Assembly (NCBI RefSeq): GCF_018205975.1
Contig: NZ_CP073577.1
Location: 2,418,001-2,482,000, forward strand
Origin: Erythrobacter sp. JK5
GTDB lineage: Bacteria > Pseudomonadota > Alphaproteobacteria > Sphingomonadales > Sphingomonadaceae
Direction: 5' to 3'
Length of the DNA stretch: 64,000 bases
The notes beneath the pieces were generated by a model. The model was not told the origin of the DNA. It did not search any database and saw only the letters and a list, made by a program, of their open reading frames with translations. A program made the position numbers and the translations under genes. This document shows positions 27,892-37,281 of this stretch, piece by piece. Position 1 is the first letter of the stretch, and every line of letters starts with the position of its first letter.

Positions 27892-28016
27892 CGAGACTTC
27901 GTCCTTGGCAGGCGGCGAGGCGGGTGGAAAGCCGCTCGCCCGGGGCTATGCTCACGCTATCTAGAGAAACAATCCTGCGCAGCAAGATGCGGCGCAGCCA
28001 TCCGGGAACAGACCCA

Positions 28017-29831
28017 ATGCTGATGCAAACCCACGAAGCCCGCCTTGCCGCCCTGCGCGCGGAGCTCAAACGCCGCGACCTCGACGGTTTTGTCGTGCCC
28101 ATCTCTGACGAGCACATGAGCGAATATGTCGGCGAATATGCGCAGCGACTCGGCTGGCTGACCGGGTTCGGCGGTTCGGCAGGGTTCGCCGCGGTCACGC
28201 TCGATCGCGCGGCGATCTTCGTCGACGGGCGCTACACCGTGCAGGTGCGCGAGCAGGTCGACGAAAAATTGTTCGAATACCGCAGCATTCCCGGCGACAA
28301 GCTGGCGGACTGGCTCAAGGATGCCTGCGGCGACGGCGCGAAAATCGCCTACGATCCGTGGCTGCACACCTGGAAATGGGTCGAGGCGCTGGAGCAGCAG
28401 GTCGAACCGGCGGGAATCGCGATGGTCCCGGCCCAGAGCAATCCGATCGACGCGGTGTGGGCCGACCGCCCGCAGCCTTCGGCAGCGCAGGCGATCGTGC
28501 ACGAAGATGCGCTGGCCGGACGCCCGTCGGCAGAGAAGCGCGGCGAAATCGCCGATTGGCTGGGCAAGGAGGGCCTCGATGCGGTGGTCGTGCCGGCGCT
28601 CGATTCGATCGCCTGGCTGCTCAACATCAGGGGCGCGGACGTGTCGCACACCCCCGTCGCATTGTCGTATGTGATCGCGCACGCCGATGGCAGCGCGGAA
28701 CTGTTCATCGCGCCCGGCAAGGTCACGCCCGAGCTTTCCCAGCACCTCGGCAATGCGGTCAGGGTCCGCGATCGCAGCGAATTCGTCGCGGCGCTCGGCG
28801 AGTTCGCGGGCAAGAAGGTCAGCGTCGATCCCGATTTCGGAGTGGTCGCGATCGCGCAGGGCCTGCGCGCGGGCGGTGCGCAGTTCGTGTTCCGTCAGGA
28901 CCCGACGATCCTCGCCAAGGCGATCAAGAACGAGCGCGAGCGGCAGGGCCACCGCGATGCGCAGGCGCAGGACGGCGCGGCGGTCAGCCGGTTCCTGCGC
29001 TGGCTCGGGGAAACCGCACCGGGCGGCGAGGTCGACGAGCTGTCGGCCGCCGCCAAGCTCGAAGGCTTCCGCCGCGAACACGGCGATCTGCGCGACACCT
29101 CGTTCGATACCATCTCGGCCGCCGCCGGGCATGCCGCACTGCCGCATTACAAGGTCGATGAAGACAGCAACATCCCGATCCCACCCGGGTCGATCTACCT
29201 GGTCGATTCCGGCGGGCAGTATCCGGCGGGCACCACCGACATCACCCGCACGGTGTGGATCGATTCGCCCGGTGGCGCGCAGCCGACGGCGGAAATGAAG
29301 GACCGCTTCACCCGAGTGCTCAAGGGGCACATCCAGATCGACCGCGCGGTCTTCCCGCAGGGCACCACCGGCGGGCAGCTGGACGTGCTCGCGCGGCAGT
29401 ATCTGTGGGAAGCCGGGGTCGATTACGCCCACGGCACGGGCCACGGCGTCGGCAGCTTCCTCGGCGTCCACGAAGGCCCGCAGCGCATCGGCAAACCGTC
29501 CGGAGGGCAGGCGGGGACCGACCAGGAACTGCATGCCGGAATGATCCTCTCCAACGAGCCCGGCTATTACAAGGCGGGCGCGTTCGGCATCCGGATCGAG
29601 AACCTGGTGCTCACCGAGGAGCGCGCAATCGATGGCGCAGAGGGGCGTTACCTCGGATTCGAGACGCTCACCTTCGTCCCGCTCGATCGCAAGCTGATCG
29701 AGCGCAGCCTGTTGTCCGCGGCCGAGATCGCGTGGGTCGATACCTACCATGCGCGGGTTCGCAACCTGCTGGCTCCGCGCCTGTCTGGCGAGGACCTGGC
29801 GTGGCTCGAGCGGGAGACCGAACCGCTGTGA
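28017..29831 (+). CDS. Aminopeptidase P family (M24 Xaa-Pro aminopeptidase)
   Basis: Metallopeptidase that removes an N-terminal residue ahead of proline. The 604-residue protein has two creatinase-like N-terminal domains and a C-terminal pita-bread domain with the metal ligands in VDSGGQYPAGTTDITRT, HGTGHGVGSFLGVHEG and NEPGYYKAG...RIENL. The ATG at 28017 or the one two codons later (28023) could start it. No signal peptide, so cytosolic. Confidence 0.94.
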   Translation: MLMQTHEARLAALRAELKRRDLDGFVVPISDEHMSEYVGEYAQRLGWLTGFGGSAGFAAVTLDRAAIFVDGRYTVQVREQVDEKLFEYRSIPGDKLADWLKDACGDGAKIAYDPWLHTWKWVEALEQQVEPAGIAMVPAQSNPIDAVWADRPQPSAAQAIVHEDALAGRPSAEKRGEIADWLGKEGLDAVVVPALDSIAWLLNIRGADVSHTPVALSYVIAHADGSAELFIAPGKVTPELSQHLGNAVRVRDRSEFVAALGEFAGKKVSVDPDFGVVAIAQGLRAGGAQFVFRQDPTILAKAIKNERERQGHRDAQAQDGAAVSRFLRWLGETAPGGEVDELSAAAKLEGFRREHGDLRDTSFDTISAAAGHAALPHYKVDEDSNIPIPPGSIYLVDSGGQYPAGTTDITRTVWIDSPGGAQPTAEMKDRFTRVLKGHIQIDRAVFPQGTTGGQLDVLARQYLWEAGVDYAHGTGHGVGSFLGVHEGPQRIGKPSGGQAGTDQELHAGMILSNEPGYYKAGAFGIRIENLVLTEERAIDGAEGRYLGFETLTFVPLDRKLIERSLLSAAEIAWVDTYHARVRNLLAPRLSGEDLAWLERETEPL

Positions 29832-29911
29832 TGCTTGCAGCCGATAATTTGTTCTTGTAATGTTCCGATATCGCGAGTCGCAGCGCGTGGCTTCGGATGG
29901 GAGGAACGGAC

Positions 29912-30295
29912 ATGATCGGCTATGTAACCCTGGGTACCAATGATCTGCCGCGCGCGGCAAAATTCTACGACGCGATCGCCGGGCATTTCGGCGTCGGGCG
30001 GATGATGGAGTTCGAGACCTTTATCGCCTGGGGTGCCATGGGGGGCGCACCCGGCGTGGCGGCGACCGTGCCGTTCGATGGCGAGGCCGCCACGGTCGGC
30101 AACGGCACGATGGTCGCGCTGCAGGTCGATAGCCCGGATCAGGTCAAGGCGGTCTACGATACCGCGTTGGCAAACGGCGGCAGCGACGAAGGCGCGCCCG
30201 GCCCGCGCGGCGATGACGGGTTTTATGCCGGCTATTTCCGCGATCCGGACGGCAACAAGCTGAACGCGTTCTGCATGGTCGCGCCGTCCTCATGA
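29912..30295 (+). CDS. VOC family (glyoxalase/bleomycin-resistance fold) protein
   Basis: A 127-residue single VOC module (IGYVTLGTNDLPRAAKFYDA ... YFRDPDGNKLNAFCM) of the kind found in glyoxalase-like and dioxygenase-like proteins. The ATG at 29912 follows GGGAGGAAC. It overlaps the cupin gene by four bases (ATGA), which suggests a shared role in small-molecule handling. Substrate unknown. Confidence 0.88.
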   Translation: MIGYVTLGTNDLPRAAKFYDAIAGHFGVGRMMEFETFIAWGAMGGAPGVAATVPFDGEAATVGNGTMVALQVDSPDQVKAVYDTALANGGSDEGAPGPRGDDGFYAGYFRDPDGNKLNAFCMVAPSS

Positions 30296-30687
30296 CCGCG
30301 CGCAGGCTCAGCGACAGCTTCCTGCATCTGGGGCTCGGCGCGACCGCCGTGCCCCAGCCGCCCTTCACCGGGCTGGAATGGTACGAACAATACGGCGCGC
30401 GCCACGGCGGGGACGGGGCGGAAGGGCGGCTGGTCTCGCAGCACACCTTCACCGAAGGCTGGGATTCCTGGGAAATGCACCCGAACGGCGCCGAAGTGGT
30501 GATCTGCACCCACGGCGCGATGGTGCTGACGCAGGAGTTTCCCGACGGGCATCGCGAGGAGGTGACGCTCGAAGCGGGCGAATACGCGATCAACCCTCCC
30601 GGTGTGTGGCACATCGCCGATGTCGCCGACAGCGCGACCGCGATCTTCATCACCGCCGGCGAAGGCACTCAGCACCGCCCGCGCTAG
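30292..30687 (+). CDS. Cupin-domain protein
   Basis: A 131-residue small beta-barrel with cupin motif 1-like SWEMHPNGAEVVICTHG and motif 2-like GEYAINPPGVWHIADV; the usual metal histidines are partly kept (H in EMHPNG, H in VWHIAD). Translationally coupled to the VOC protein. Probable isomerase, dioxygenase-like or sugar-binding role cannot be told apart. Confidence 0.85.
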   Translation: MTARRLSDSFLHLGLGATAVPQPPFTGLEWYEQYGARHGGDGAEGRLVSQHTFTEGWDSWEMHPNGAEVVICTHGAMVLTQEFPDGHREEVTLEAGEYAINPPGVWHIADVADSATAIFITAGEGTQHRPR

Positions 30688-30967
30688 CCGCGCATGTCGC
30701 GCGGATGAACGCGCTCGTCCGCCCGATACAATCTGCGACACAGTCGCCGCGATCGGGCATAATCGTGCGACACGGGCGCGCTAGAAGGGTTCTCGTGAGT
30801 TGCGGCGAGCGTACCCGTGCGACACCTCTCCCAAGGCCTTCTGGCCCCGACGTCGGCTGACCTTATGCCCCTCGGGCAGCCGGAAACCGTCGCCGTTGCG
30901 CCCCCTTGCGCGGCGTCAGGACGCCTCGCCGCAGCTCTTGTGTTACGATGAACTCAGGAGAACCCGA
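30688..30967 (+). other. Gap upstream of the EF-hand gene with three TGCGACAC octamers
   Basis: No gene is seen in these 280 bases. The octamer TGCGACAC occurs at 30734, 30766 and 30818 in the same orientation. A ribosome-binding site (CAGGAGAA) lies at the right end. The repeated octamers could be regulator sites for the EF-hand gene; this is a guess from repetition alone. Confidence 0.4.
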
Positions 30968-31657
30968 ATGCGAAAACTTGCTCTATCCCTGTCTGCCGCC
31001 GCTCTCGCGCTGGGCGGCGCCGGCATCGCCCTTGCCGATCATCACGGCGGCGATCGCTCGCTCGATGCGAATGGCGACGGCGTGGTCACGCTCGCAGAAG
31101 CCAGGGCGAAGGCCGACGAGCGCTTTACCAAGATGGACGCGAACGCCGACGGCCAGCTCGACCAGTCCGACCGCGAGGCCATGCGGGCACGCCGCTTTGC
31201 CGAAGCCGACACCGATGGCGACGGCGAACTCAGCGCCGCCGAAATGACCGCCGCGCACGAGGCCCGCGACGCCCGCCGTGCCGAACGCCGCGCGCAGCGG
31301 CAGGCGCACCGGTTCGAGCGGATGGATACCGATGGCAACGGGTCGATCAGCGAAACCGAAATGCTCGCCGCACGCGAAGCTCGCGGAGAGGCCCGCACCG
31401 AGCGGCGCGGCGAAATGCGGCGCGGCGGTCGCGGCGGCGGCAAGGGCATGCGGATGCTGCGCCATGCCGACAGCGACGGCAACGAAATCGTGACCCGCGC
31501 CGAATTCGATGCGGCGGTCGAGGCGCGCTTTGCCCGCATCGATACCGACGGATCCGGCACCATCACCGCCGCAGAGCGCGAAGCCGCCAGGGAAACGCGC
31601 AAGCAGCGCCGGATGGAACGCCGCGGGCAGCGCCCCGGCGAAGCCGGCTCGCTCTAG
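30968..31657 (+). CDS. Secreted EF-hand calcium-binding protein (six loops)
   Basis: A 229-residue protein with a signal peptide (to ALADH) and six EF-hand loops of the D-x-D/N-x-D-G type: DANGDGVVTLAE, DANADGQLDQSD, DTDGDGELSAAE, DTDGNGSISETE, DSDGNEIVTRAE (variant) and DTDGSGTITAAE. Between them run Arg/Ala/Glu-rich helices and a Gly/Arg tract. It probably binds calcium in the periplasm. It is followed by a response regulator and a sensor kinase on the same strand (85-base gap), so calcium or envelope sensing by that pair is plausible but unproven. Confidence 0.9.
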   Translation: MRKLALSLSAAALALGGAGIALADHHGGDRSLDANGDGVVTLAEARAKADERFTKMDANADGQLDQSDREAMRARRFAEADTDGDGELSAAEMTAAHEARDARRAERRAQRQAHRFERMDTDGNGSISETEMLAAREARGEARTERRGEMRRGGRGGGKGMRMLRHADSDGNEIVTRAEFDAAVEARFARIDTDGSGTITAAEREAARETRKQRRMERRGQRPGEAGSL

Positions 31658-31679
31658 GCCGACGCTGTCGCAACGCACT

Positions 31680-31723
31680 CCGGCCCGGCTGCCGTCGCCG
31701 CTATGGCGATCGCGTCGGGCCGG
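31680..31723 (+). other. Nested hairpin between EF-hand gene and response regulator
   Basis: Outer arms CCGGCCCG and CGGGCCGG enclose an inner stem TCGCC/GGCGA. There is no T tract, so this is more likely a leader or mRNA-processing hairpin than a terminator. Confidence 0.4.
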
Positions 31724-31741
31724 GTCTATGCAACCGCTCGG

Positions 31742-32482
31742 ATGACTGACGCGCCCATCTCCATCCTGCTGGTCGACGACGAGCCGACCCTGCGCGAGCC
31801 GCTCGCCGAATATCTCGCGGGGCAGGGCTTTGCGGTGACCGAGGCCGCCAGCGCCGCCGCGGCGCGCAGCACTCTCGCCGCGATCACCCCCGACCTGGTG
31901 CTGCTCGACATCATGATGCCGGGCGAAGACGGGCTTTCGTTCTGCCGCCACCTGGTCGAAACCCGCAAGCTGCCCGTGATCTTCCTCACCGCCCGGACCG
32001 AAGCGACCGACCGCATCGTCGGCCTCGAACTCGGGGCGGACGATTACGTCGTCAAGCCGTTCGAGCCGCGCGAACTGGTCGCGCGCATCCGCACCGTGCT
32101 GCGCCGCGTCGCGCGCGGGCCTGCACCGCAGCACCGTTCCGAAGACTGGCACTACACCTTCGAAGGGTGGGTGCTCGATCCCCTGAAGCGCAAGCTGACC
32201 GATCCCGAAGGGGTGAGGATTCCGATCTCCACCGCCGAATTCCGGCTGCTGCGCGCGCTGCTCGACAATCCGCGCAAGGTAATGGATCGCGACCTGCTGC
32301 TCGATCTGGTGCAGGGCCGCAGCGCGCACCTGTTCGACCGCGCGGTCGACAACCAGGTCAGCCGCCTGCGCCGCAAGGTCGAAACCGACAGCCGCAACCC
32401 GCACTTCATCCAGACCGTGCGCGGCGGCGGCTATCGCTTCGCCGCCCGCGTCGAGCGCGTCGCGCCCGAGCTTGACGCGTGA
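31742..32482 (+). CDS. OmpR-family response regulator
   Basis: Two-component regulator, 246 residues: receiver domain with the acidic pocket VDDEPT, the phosphorylated aspartate in LLDIMMP and the lysine in ADDYVVKPFEP, then a winged-helix DNA-binding domain (about 145-240, HLFDRAVDNQVSRLRRKVE and TVRGGGYRF). Its stop overlaps the GTG start of the sensor kinase (GTGA), so the pair is coupled. Likely targets are close by or envelope genes; nothing in the sequence names them. Confidence 0.95.
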   Translation: MTDAPISILLVDDEPTLREPLAEYLAGQGFAVTEAASAAAARSTLAAITPDLVLLDIMMPGEDGLSFCRHLVETRKLPVIFLTARTEATDRIVGLELGADDYVVKPFEPRELVARIRTVLRRVARGPAPQHRSEDWHYTFEGWVLDPLKRKLTDPEGVRIPISTAEFRLLRALLDNPRKVMDRDLLLDLVQGRSAHLFDRAVDNQVSRLRRKVETDSRNPHFIQTVRGGGYRFAARVERVAPELDA

Positions 32483-33887
32483 GGCGCTTCCTGCCCCGCA
32501 GCCTGCTGGGCCAGGTCATGCTCGTGCTCGCACTCGGGCTGCTGATCGCACAGGCGATTTCGGCGGTCCTGCTCTACCAGGCGGCCGAACAGCGACGCGA
32601 GACCGCGATCGTCAGTTCGATCGCGTTCCGCCTGATCGCCGACGGCAACCGGCCCGAACGCGCCGAACGCCGCAGGGACCAGATCGAGCGGCTGCGCGGG
32701 CGCGGGATCGAGCGCGACCGGCCCTTCCCGCGGCGCCCCAATCTCGGGATCGAGCGCAGCGCGCAGTCCACTATCGCCCCGCACGAACAACGGATCGCAG
32801 GTTACGAAGCCGCGCTGCGCGACGTGCTCGATCAACAGGGGGTCGCGGCCGGTCGCATCGCCGTTACCCGCCGGCTGGCGAGCGACGATCCCTACATCCG
32901 GACCCTGGCGGAGCACCGGCCGCGTTTCGCCGGGCCGGCATGGCAGGACCGCGCGATCCTGCTCGCCGCAGTCGAGCGGGCCGACCAAGGCGGCTGGGTC
33001 ACCGTGCGCGTGCCCGAGCCGCGCCGTCGCGGCGGCGGGCTGACCACTATCGTATTGCAGACGGCGGTGATCCTCACCGTGCTGGTGCTGTTGTTGTTCC
33101 TCGTCCTGCGCCGGATCACCCGCCCCTGGCGCTGTTGACCGAGCGCGTGAGCGACTTTTCGCGCAATCCCGATCGACCGGTGACGATCGCGGAATCGGGC
33201 CCCGCCGACACGCGCCGGCTGATCGCCGCGCACAACGCGATGGAAGCACGGATTGCGGCTCTGCTCGACGAGAAGGACGTGATGCTCGGCGCGATCGGGC
33301 ACGATCTCAAGACGCCGCTCGCCGCGCTGAGGGTGCGGATCGAAAGCGTGCCCGACGCCACGCAGCGCGCCCGCATGGCCGACAGTATCGAGGATATCAC
33401 CCGCACGCTCGACGATATTCTCTCGCTTGCGCGGGTAGGGCGCAATGGCGGGGAGCTCGAACCGCTCGATCTTGCGGCGCTGGCCATCGGCGTGGTCGAG
33501 GAATTCGAGGATCTGGGCGCACCGGTAACCATCGCCGATCCGCCGCGCATGGTCGCGAAAGTGCAGGAAACCTGGCTCAAGCGCGCGCTGCGCAACCTGA
33601 TCGCCAATGCGGTGCGGTACGGTGGCGGCGCGGCGGTCTCGCTGGTCGACGATGGCGCTTCGATAATCCTGCGGGTCGAGGACGACGGGCCGGGCATTCC
33701 GCCCGACCGGATCGCGGCGATGCTGGAACCCTTCACCCGCGGCGAAGCTTCGCGCAACCGCGCGACCGGCGGAGCGGGGCTGGGGCTGACGCTGGCGCGG
33801 GCGATCGCCGAACAGCACGGTGGAACGCTGGTGCTGGCCAACCGGGCCGAAGGCGGACTGCGCGCCGAAATCCGCCTGCCCGGATAG
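32479..33887 (+). CDS. EnvZ/PhoR-like sensor histidine kinase, split by a one-base frameshift
   Basis: Membrane sensor paired with the regulator upstream. First frame: N-terminal membrane helix (about residues 8-33), a ~150-residue periplasmic sensor rich in Arg/Glu, second helix (TAVILTVLVLLLFLVL). After the break: HAMP, the H box (GAIGHDLKTPLAALR), N box (LIANAVRYGG), and G boxes (DDGPGI, GAGLGLTLARA). The break is a run of four C at 33123-33126: TRPWRC-stop should read TRPLALLTERVSDFS. One extra C gives a normal 469-residue kinase. Confidence 0.9.
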
Positions 33888-33898
33888 AGCGCACTCGC

Positions 33899-35521
33899 TC
33901 AGTTCTTGACGAGCACCAGATCGTCGCCGTCGAATTCGTAGCCGAAATAGAACCACTTCTTCTTTTCGCTGGCGGTCTCGATCCGGAATGCCGCGATCAG
34001 GCGCTGCCCGTCGGTCTTCACGTAAATCGCCCCGTCGACCAGCACGTTGGTGCCGCCGAGTTGGTCGACCGCCTTGTCGATCCGTTCCTTGCGGGCCTTG
34101 GTCTGCCGCTCGATCTGTGCGGCGATATCCTTGCGCAGCCGTGCGACCAGCCTGGCGTCCTCGCGTTCGCGGGTCGAACGCTGGAGCTCGGTCGACAGCA
34201 GGATCGGCGAGTCCCCGCGCCCCAGCCGACCGAGGCGACCCAGCAGATCGGGGCGAGGGTGGACGTGCCCCTCGGCATCGCCCGAAGAGATGACGAACGC
34301 GGCCGGGTTGACCGTTTCGAGGAACTCGTCAGTTACGTCCGCTGCACCATGATGGCAGACCTTCATCACCGAGCTTTCGAACACTTCGCGCGCGGCGAGG
34401 ATCATGTCCTGGCGCGCGATGGTGGTGCTCGGCCAGCGCGAAATGCCGGCATAATGCTTGAGCAGGAATTTCTCGGCGGGCGTATTGAGGTCGCCGCCGA
34501 ACAGGATGTCGAACCGCCCGAACCGCAGCTTGAGCAGCACCGAATGACCGTTCTTGGTCTTGCCGTAGGCGGATAGTCGGCGCAGCCGCGGTGCGCCGTT
34601 CGCATCGCGCTCGACCACCGGGCCGAGGACCCGGATCGAATAGCTGCGCTGCCCGTCGCGGAATTCGGGCAGCCAGCTGCGTCCCTGCGCATCGAGATCG
34701 CCGTGCGCGGTCGAAAGCATTGCGAATTCGGTGCGGCCCTGCGTCCCGTCGCGCCGGGTGAAACTGCCGTTGTCGAGCGCCGCGCGCACCACTTGCGGGA
34801 ACTTCTTGGCGTTGCCGCCGGTCGCGATGACCACCGGGGCACCGAAGATGCGCTCGATATCGGCATGATCGACCGCGAGATCGTGGACGTAGTCGATCCC
34901 GGTGACGGGGTCTTCGACAAGCCCGCCGACCTGCGCCCAGCCCGAAAGGTCGGGACGTTCGACGATCCCGTTGTGATAGACCTTTTCAAACCGCACCGCC
35001 TTCGCCTCGGGCGAGCCAGCGGCGCCCGCCGGGCGCGGGGTGTCGAAAATGTCGAGGAAGCCGAGATAGTGGTCCTTGTCCGGATGGGTGATGACCGCCG
35101 CGTGAAACAACAGGTCCCTGCGGTATCCGCCGAACCGTTTGCCGAGGAATTCGCGCATGTGATCGCCCTCGCCCGCATCGATGACGATGATCCGCTCGGC
35201 CTCGTCGCGCTCGGGCGTGATCAGGATCGAACCGTCGCCCTGCCCGACATCGACGAAGATGATTTCGAGCGGGCGCTCGCGGGCGACGTGTTCGGACCTG
35301 ATGCGGAGATATTCGGGCTGTTCCGGAGCCTCCCGGTTGGGGCCCCAGACAATGAAGGTCCAGTCGGGGTCGTGCGGCAGCGCCGGGTCGTCATCGACAT
35401 AGAGAAAATCGCCCCACAGGACCTGTTTTGCCGTGATCAGCTTCCCGTCCGATGCGACGTGGCGCTGATACAGGTAAACCTTCGAATAATCATCCGGCAG
35501 TTGTACGAATACGTGATCCAT
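33899..35521 (-). CDS. ComEC/Rec2-like metallo-beta-lactamase fold hydrolase without membrane domain
   Basis: A 540-residue soluble protein. Residues 1-90 form an uncharacterised N-terminal region. Residues ~88-440 hold a metallo-beta-lactamase domain of the ComEC type: FVDVGQGDGSILI, VIDAGEG, the metal motif THPDKDHYLG, KVCHHGAADVTDEFL, and SSGDAEGHVHPRPDLLGRL. A Lys/Arg/Glu-rich helix (about 455-490) and a short C-terminal domain (VDGAIYVKTDGQRLIAAF) follow. Stand-alone ComEC-type hydrolases include nucleases and predicted defence effectors; here the neighbours (sensor kinase, HerA-type ATPase) do not define a system. The true activity is unknown. Confidence 0.82.
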   Translation of the reverse strand: MDHVFVQLPDDYSKVYLYQRHVASDGKLITAKQVLWGDFLYVDDDPALPHDPDWTFIVWGPNREAPEQPEYLRIRSEHVARERPLEIIFVDVGQGDGSILITPERDEAERIIVIDAGEGDHMREFLGKRFGGYRRDLLFHAAVITHPDKDHYLGFLDIFDTPRPAGAAGSPEAKAVRFEKVYHNGIVERPDLSGWAQVGGLVEDPVTGIDYVHDLAVDHADIERIFGAPVVIATGGNAKKFPQVVRAALDNGSFTRRDGTQGRTEFAMLSTAHGDLDAQGRSWLPEFRDGQRSYSIRVLGPVVERDANGAPRLRRLSAYGKTKNGHSVLLKLRFGRFDILFGGDLNTPAEKFLLKHYAGISRWPSTTIARQDMILAAREVFESSVMKVCHHGAADVTDEFLETVNPAAFVISSGDAEGHVHPRPDLLGRLGRLGRGDSPILLSTELQRSTREREDARLVARLRKDIAAQIERQTKARKERIDKAVDQLGGTNVLVDGAIYVKTDGQRLIAAFRIETASEKKKWFYFGYEFDGDDLVLVKN

Positions 35522-35613
35522 CTGCTCGCTCCCCCGATTGCGGCAGCGCCCCCAATTCTTCTTATATTTGCATGCGGCCTATCATAGAGTGCGGCTCTAT
35601 TCAGCCGTTATTG

Positions 35614-37188
35614 TCATCGCATCAATCCGCCGATCAGGTTCCTGACGAACCGCCCGGCGATCGGACCCGCAAGATCGGTCGCGATCGAGCCTGCGGCTGA
35701 GGTGATCCCGGAGGCGACCGGGTTGGCGCGGCTCTTCTTGCCCAGCACCGCGGATGCCGCCGCACCGGCCATGCCGCCCGCGGCGACCTTGGTCCCGCGC
35801 GAAATCGCCTTTTCCCAGATGCTCTTCGACTTGCGCGGCTGCTTGCGCACCTCTTCCTCGCCCTGCTCGGCGACTTCCTGCGCCGTCTCGGCCGCGTCGG
35901 CGCCCTTTTGCGCCAGCACTTCCTCGGCGCTCTCGCGATCGACTGCTTCGTCGTATTTGCCGCCGAACGGGCTGACCGACTGGATGATCGCGCGCTCCTT
36001 GGCCGTGACCGGCCCGAGCCGCGAACGCGGCGGCTTGATCAACGTGCGCTGCACCACCGTGGGCGCGCCGTCCTCGTCCAGTGTCGAGACCAGCGCCTCG
36101 CCGACCTTGAGCTCGGTGATGGCCTGCTCGACATCGAGATCGGGGTTGATCCGGAAGGTTTCCGCCGCCGCCTTGATCGCGCGCTGATCGCGCGGGGTGA
36201 AGGCGCGCAGCGCGTGCTGGACGCGGTTGCCGAGCTGGCCGGCAACCTCTTCGGGAATGTCGATCGGGTTCTGGGTGACGAAGAAGACCCCAACCCCTTT
36301 CGACCGGATCAGCCGCACGACCTGTTCGATCTTGTCCTGCAACGCCTTGGGCGCATCGTCGAACAGCAGGTGCGCCTCGTCGAAGAAGAACACCAGCGTC
36401 GGCTTTTCGGGGTCGCCCACCTCGGGCAGCGTCTCGAACAGCTCCGCCAGCAGCCACAGCAGGAAGGTCGCATACAGCTTGGGCCCGCGCATCAGCTTGT
36501 CAGCGGCGAGCACGTTGATGAAGCCGCGCCCCTGCTCGTCGACTCTGAGGAAATCGTCGATCTCGAGCGCCGGCTCGCCGAAGAAATGATCGGCCCCCTG
36601 CGCCTCGAAACTCAGCAGCTGGCGCTGGATCGCGCCGACCGATTGCTTCGACACGTTGCCGTATTGGCCCGATAGCTCGCTGGCGTTCTCGTTCGCCCAC
36701 TGCAGCATCGCCTGAAGGTCGCCGAAATCCAGCAGCAACAACCCATTGTCGTCCGCATGGCGAAAAACGATCTGCAGCACGCCTTCCTGCGTCTCGTTGA
36801 GATCGAGCAGTCGCGACAGCAACAGCGGCCCCATCTCGGATATGGTGGTGCGGATCGGATGGCCCTGTTCGCCGTAAAGATCCCAGAAAATCACCGGATT
36901 GTCGGAATATGCGTAATCGTCCATGCCGAGTTGCTTGGCCCGGCTCTCCAGCTTGTCGGCGTGCTTGAAGCTTGGGCTGCCCGGCATTGCCACGCCCGAC
37001 AAATCGCCCTTCACATCGGCCACGAACACCGGGACGCCGTTGGCAGAAAAACTTTCGGCGAGACCTTGCAAGGTCACAGTCTTGCCGGTGCCGGTCGCGC
37101 CGGCGATCAGGCCGTGCCGGTTCGCGCGGCCCAGCGCCAGGCTCTGGTTCTCGCCATTGCCGCCAAGTCCTAGGAAAATCTCGCTCAT
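35614..37188 (-). CDS. HerA/DUF853-type helicase-like ATPase (YjgR family)
   Basis: A 524-residue DUF853 ATPase: Walker A ([13 protein letters not shown]), [14 protein letters not shown], Walker B ([12 protein letters not shown]), an arginine-finger region ([28 protein letters not shown]) and a C-terminal Glu/Lys and Ala/Gly-rich tail. The start at 37188 fits the family's [10 protein letters not shown]; an earlier frame extension has no support. The family resembles HerA DNA pumps but its role is not established. It is divergent from pabBC. Confidence 0.9.
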   Translation of the reverse strand: MSEIFLGLGGNGENQSLALGRANRHGLIAGATGTGKTVTLQGLAESFSANGVPVFVADVKGDLSGVAMPGSPSFKHADKLESRAKQLGMDDYAYSDNPVIFWDLYGEQGHPIRTTISEMGPLLLSRLLDLNETQEGVLQIVFRHADDNGLLLLDFGDLQAMLQWANENASELSGQYGNVSKQSVGAIQRQLLSFEAQGADHFFGEPALEIDDFLRVDEQGRGFINVLAADKLMRGPKLYATFLLWLLAELFETLPEVGDPEKPTLVFFFDEAHLLFDDAPKALQDKIEQVVRLIRSKGVGVFFVTQNPIDIPEEVAGQLGNRVQHALRAFTPRDQRAIKAAAETFRINPDLDVEQAITELKVGEALVSTLDEDGAPTVVQRTLIKPPRSRLGPVTAKERAIIQSVSPFGGKYDEAVDRESAEEVLAQKGADAAETAQEVAEQGEEEVRKQPRKSKSIWEKAISRGTKVAAGGMAGAAASAVLGKKSRANPVASGITSAAGSIATDLAGPIAGRFVRNLIGGLMR

Positions 37189-37281
37189 CGTGGTGGGTCC
37201 CTCGCCCGTTTCTGGTCTGCGGGCGGTGTGCAGAGGCAAAGCCGGACGGTCAACCTCTCGACTTGGGCGAACGATGGTCTA

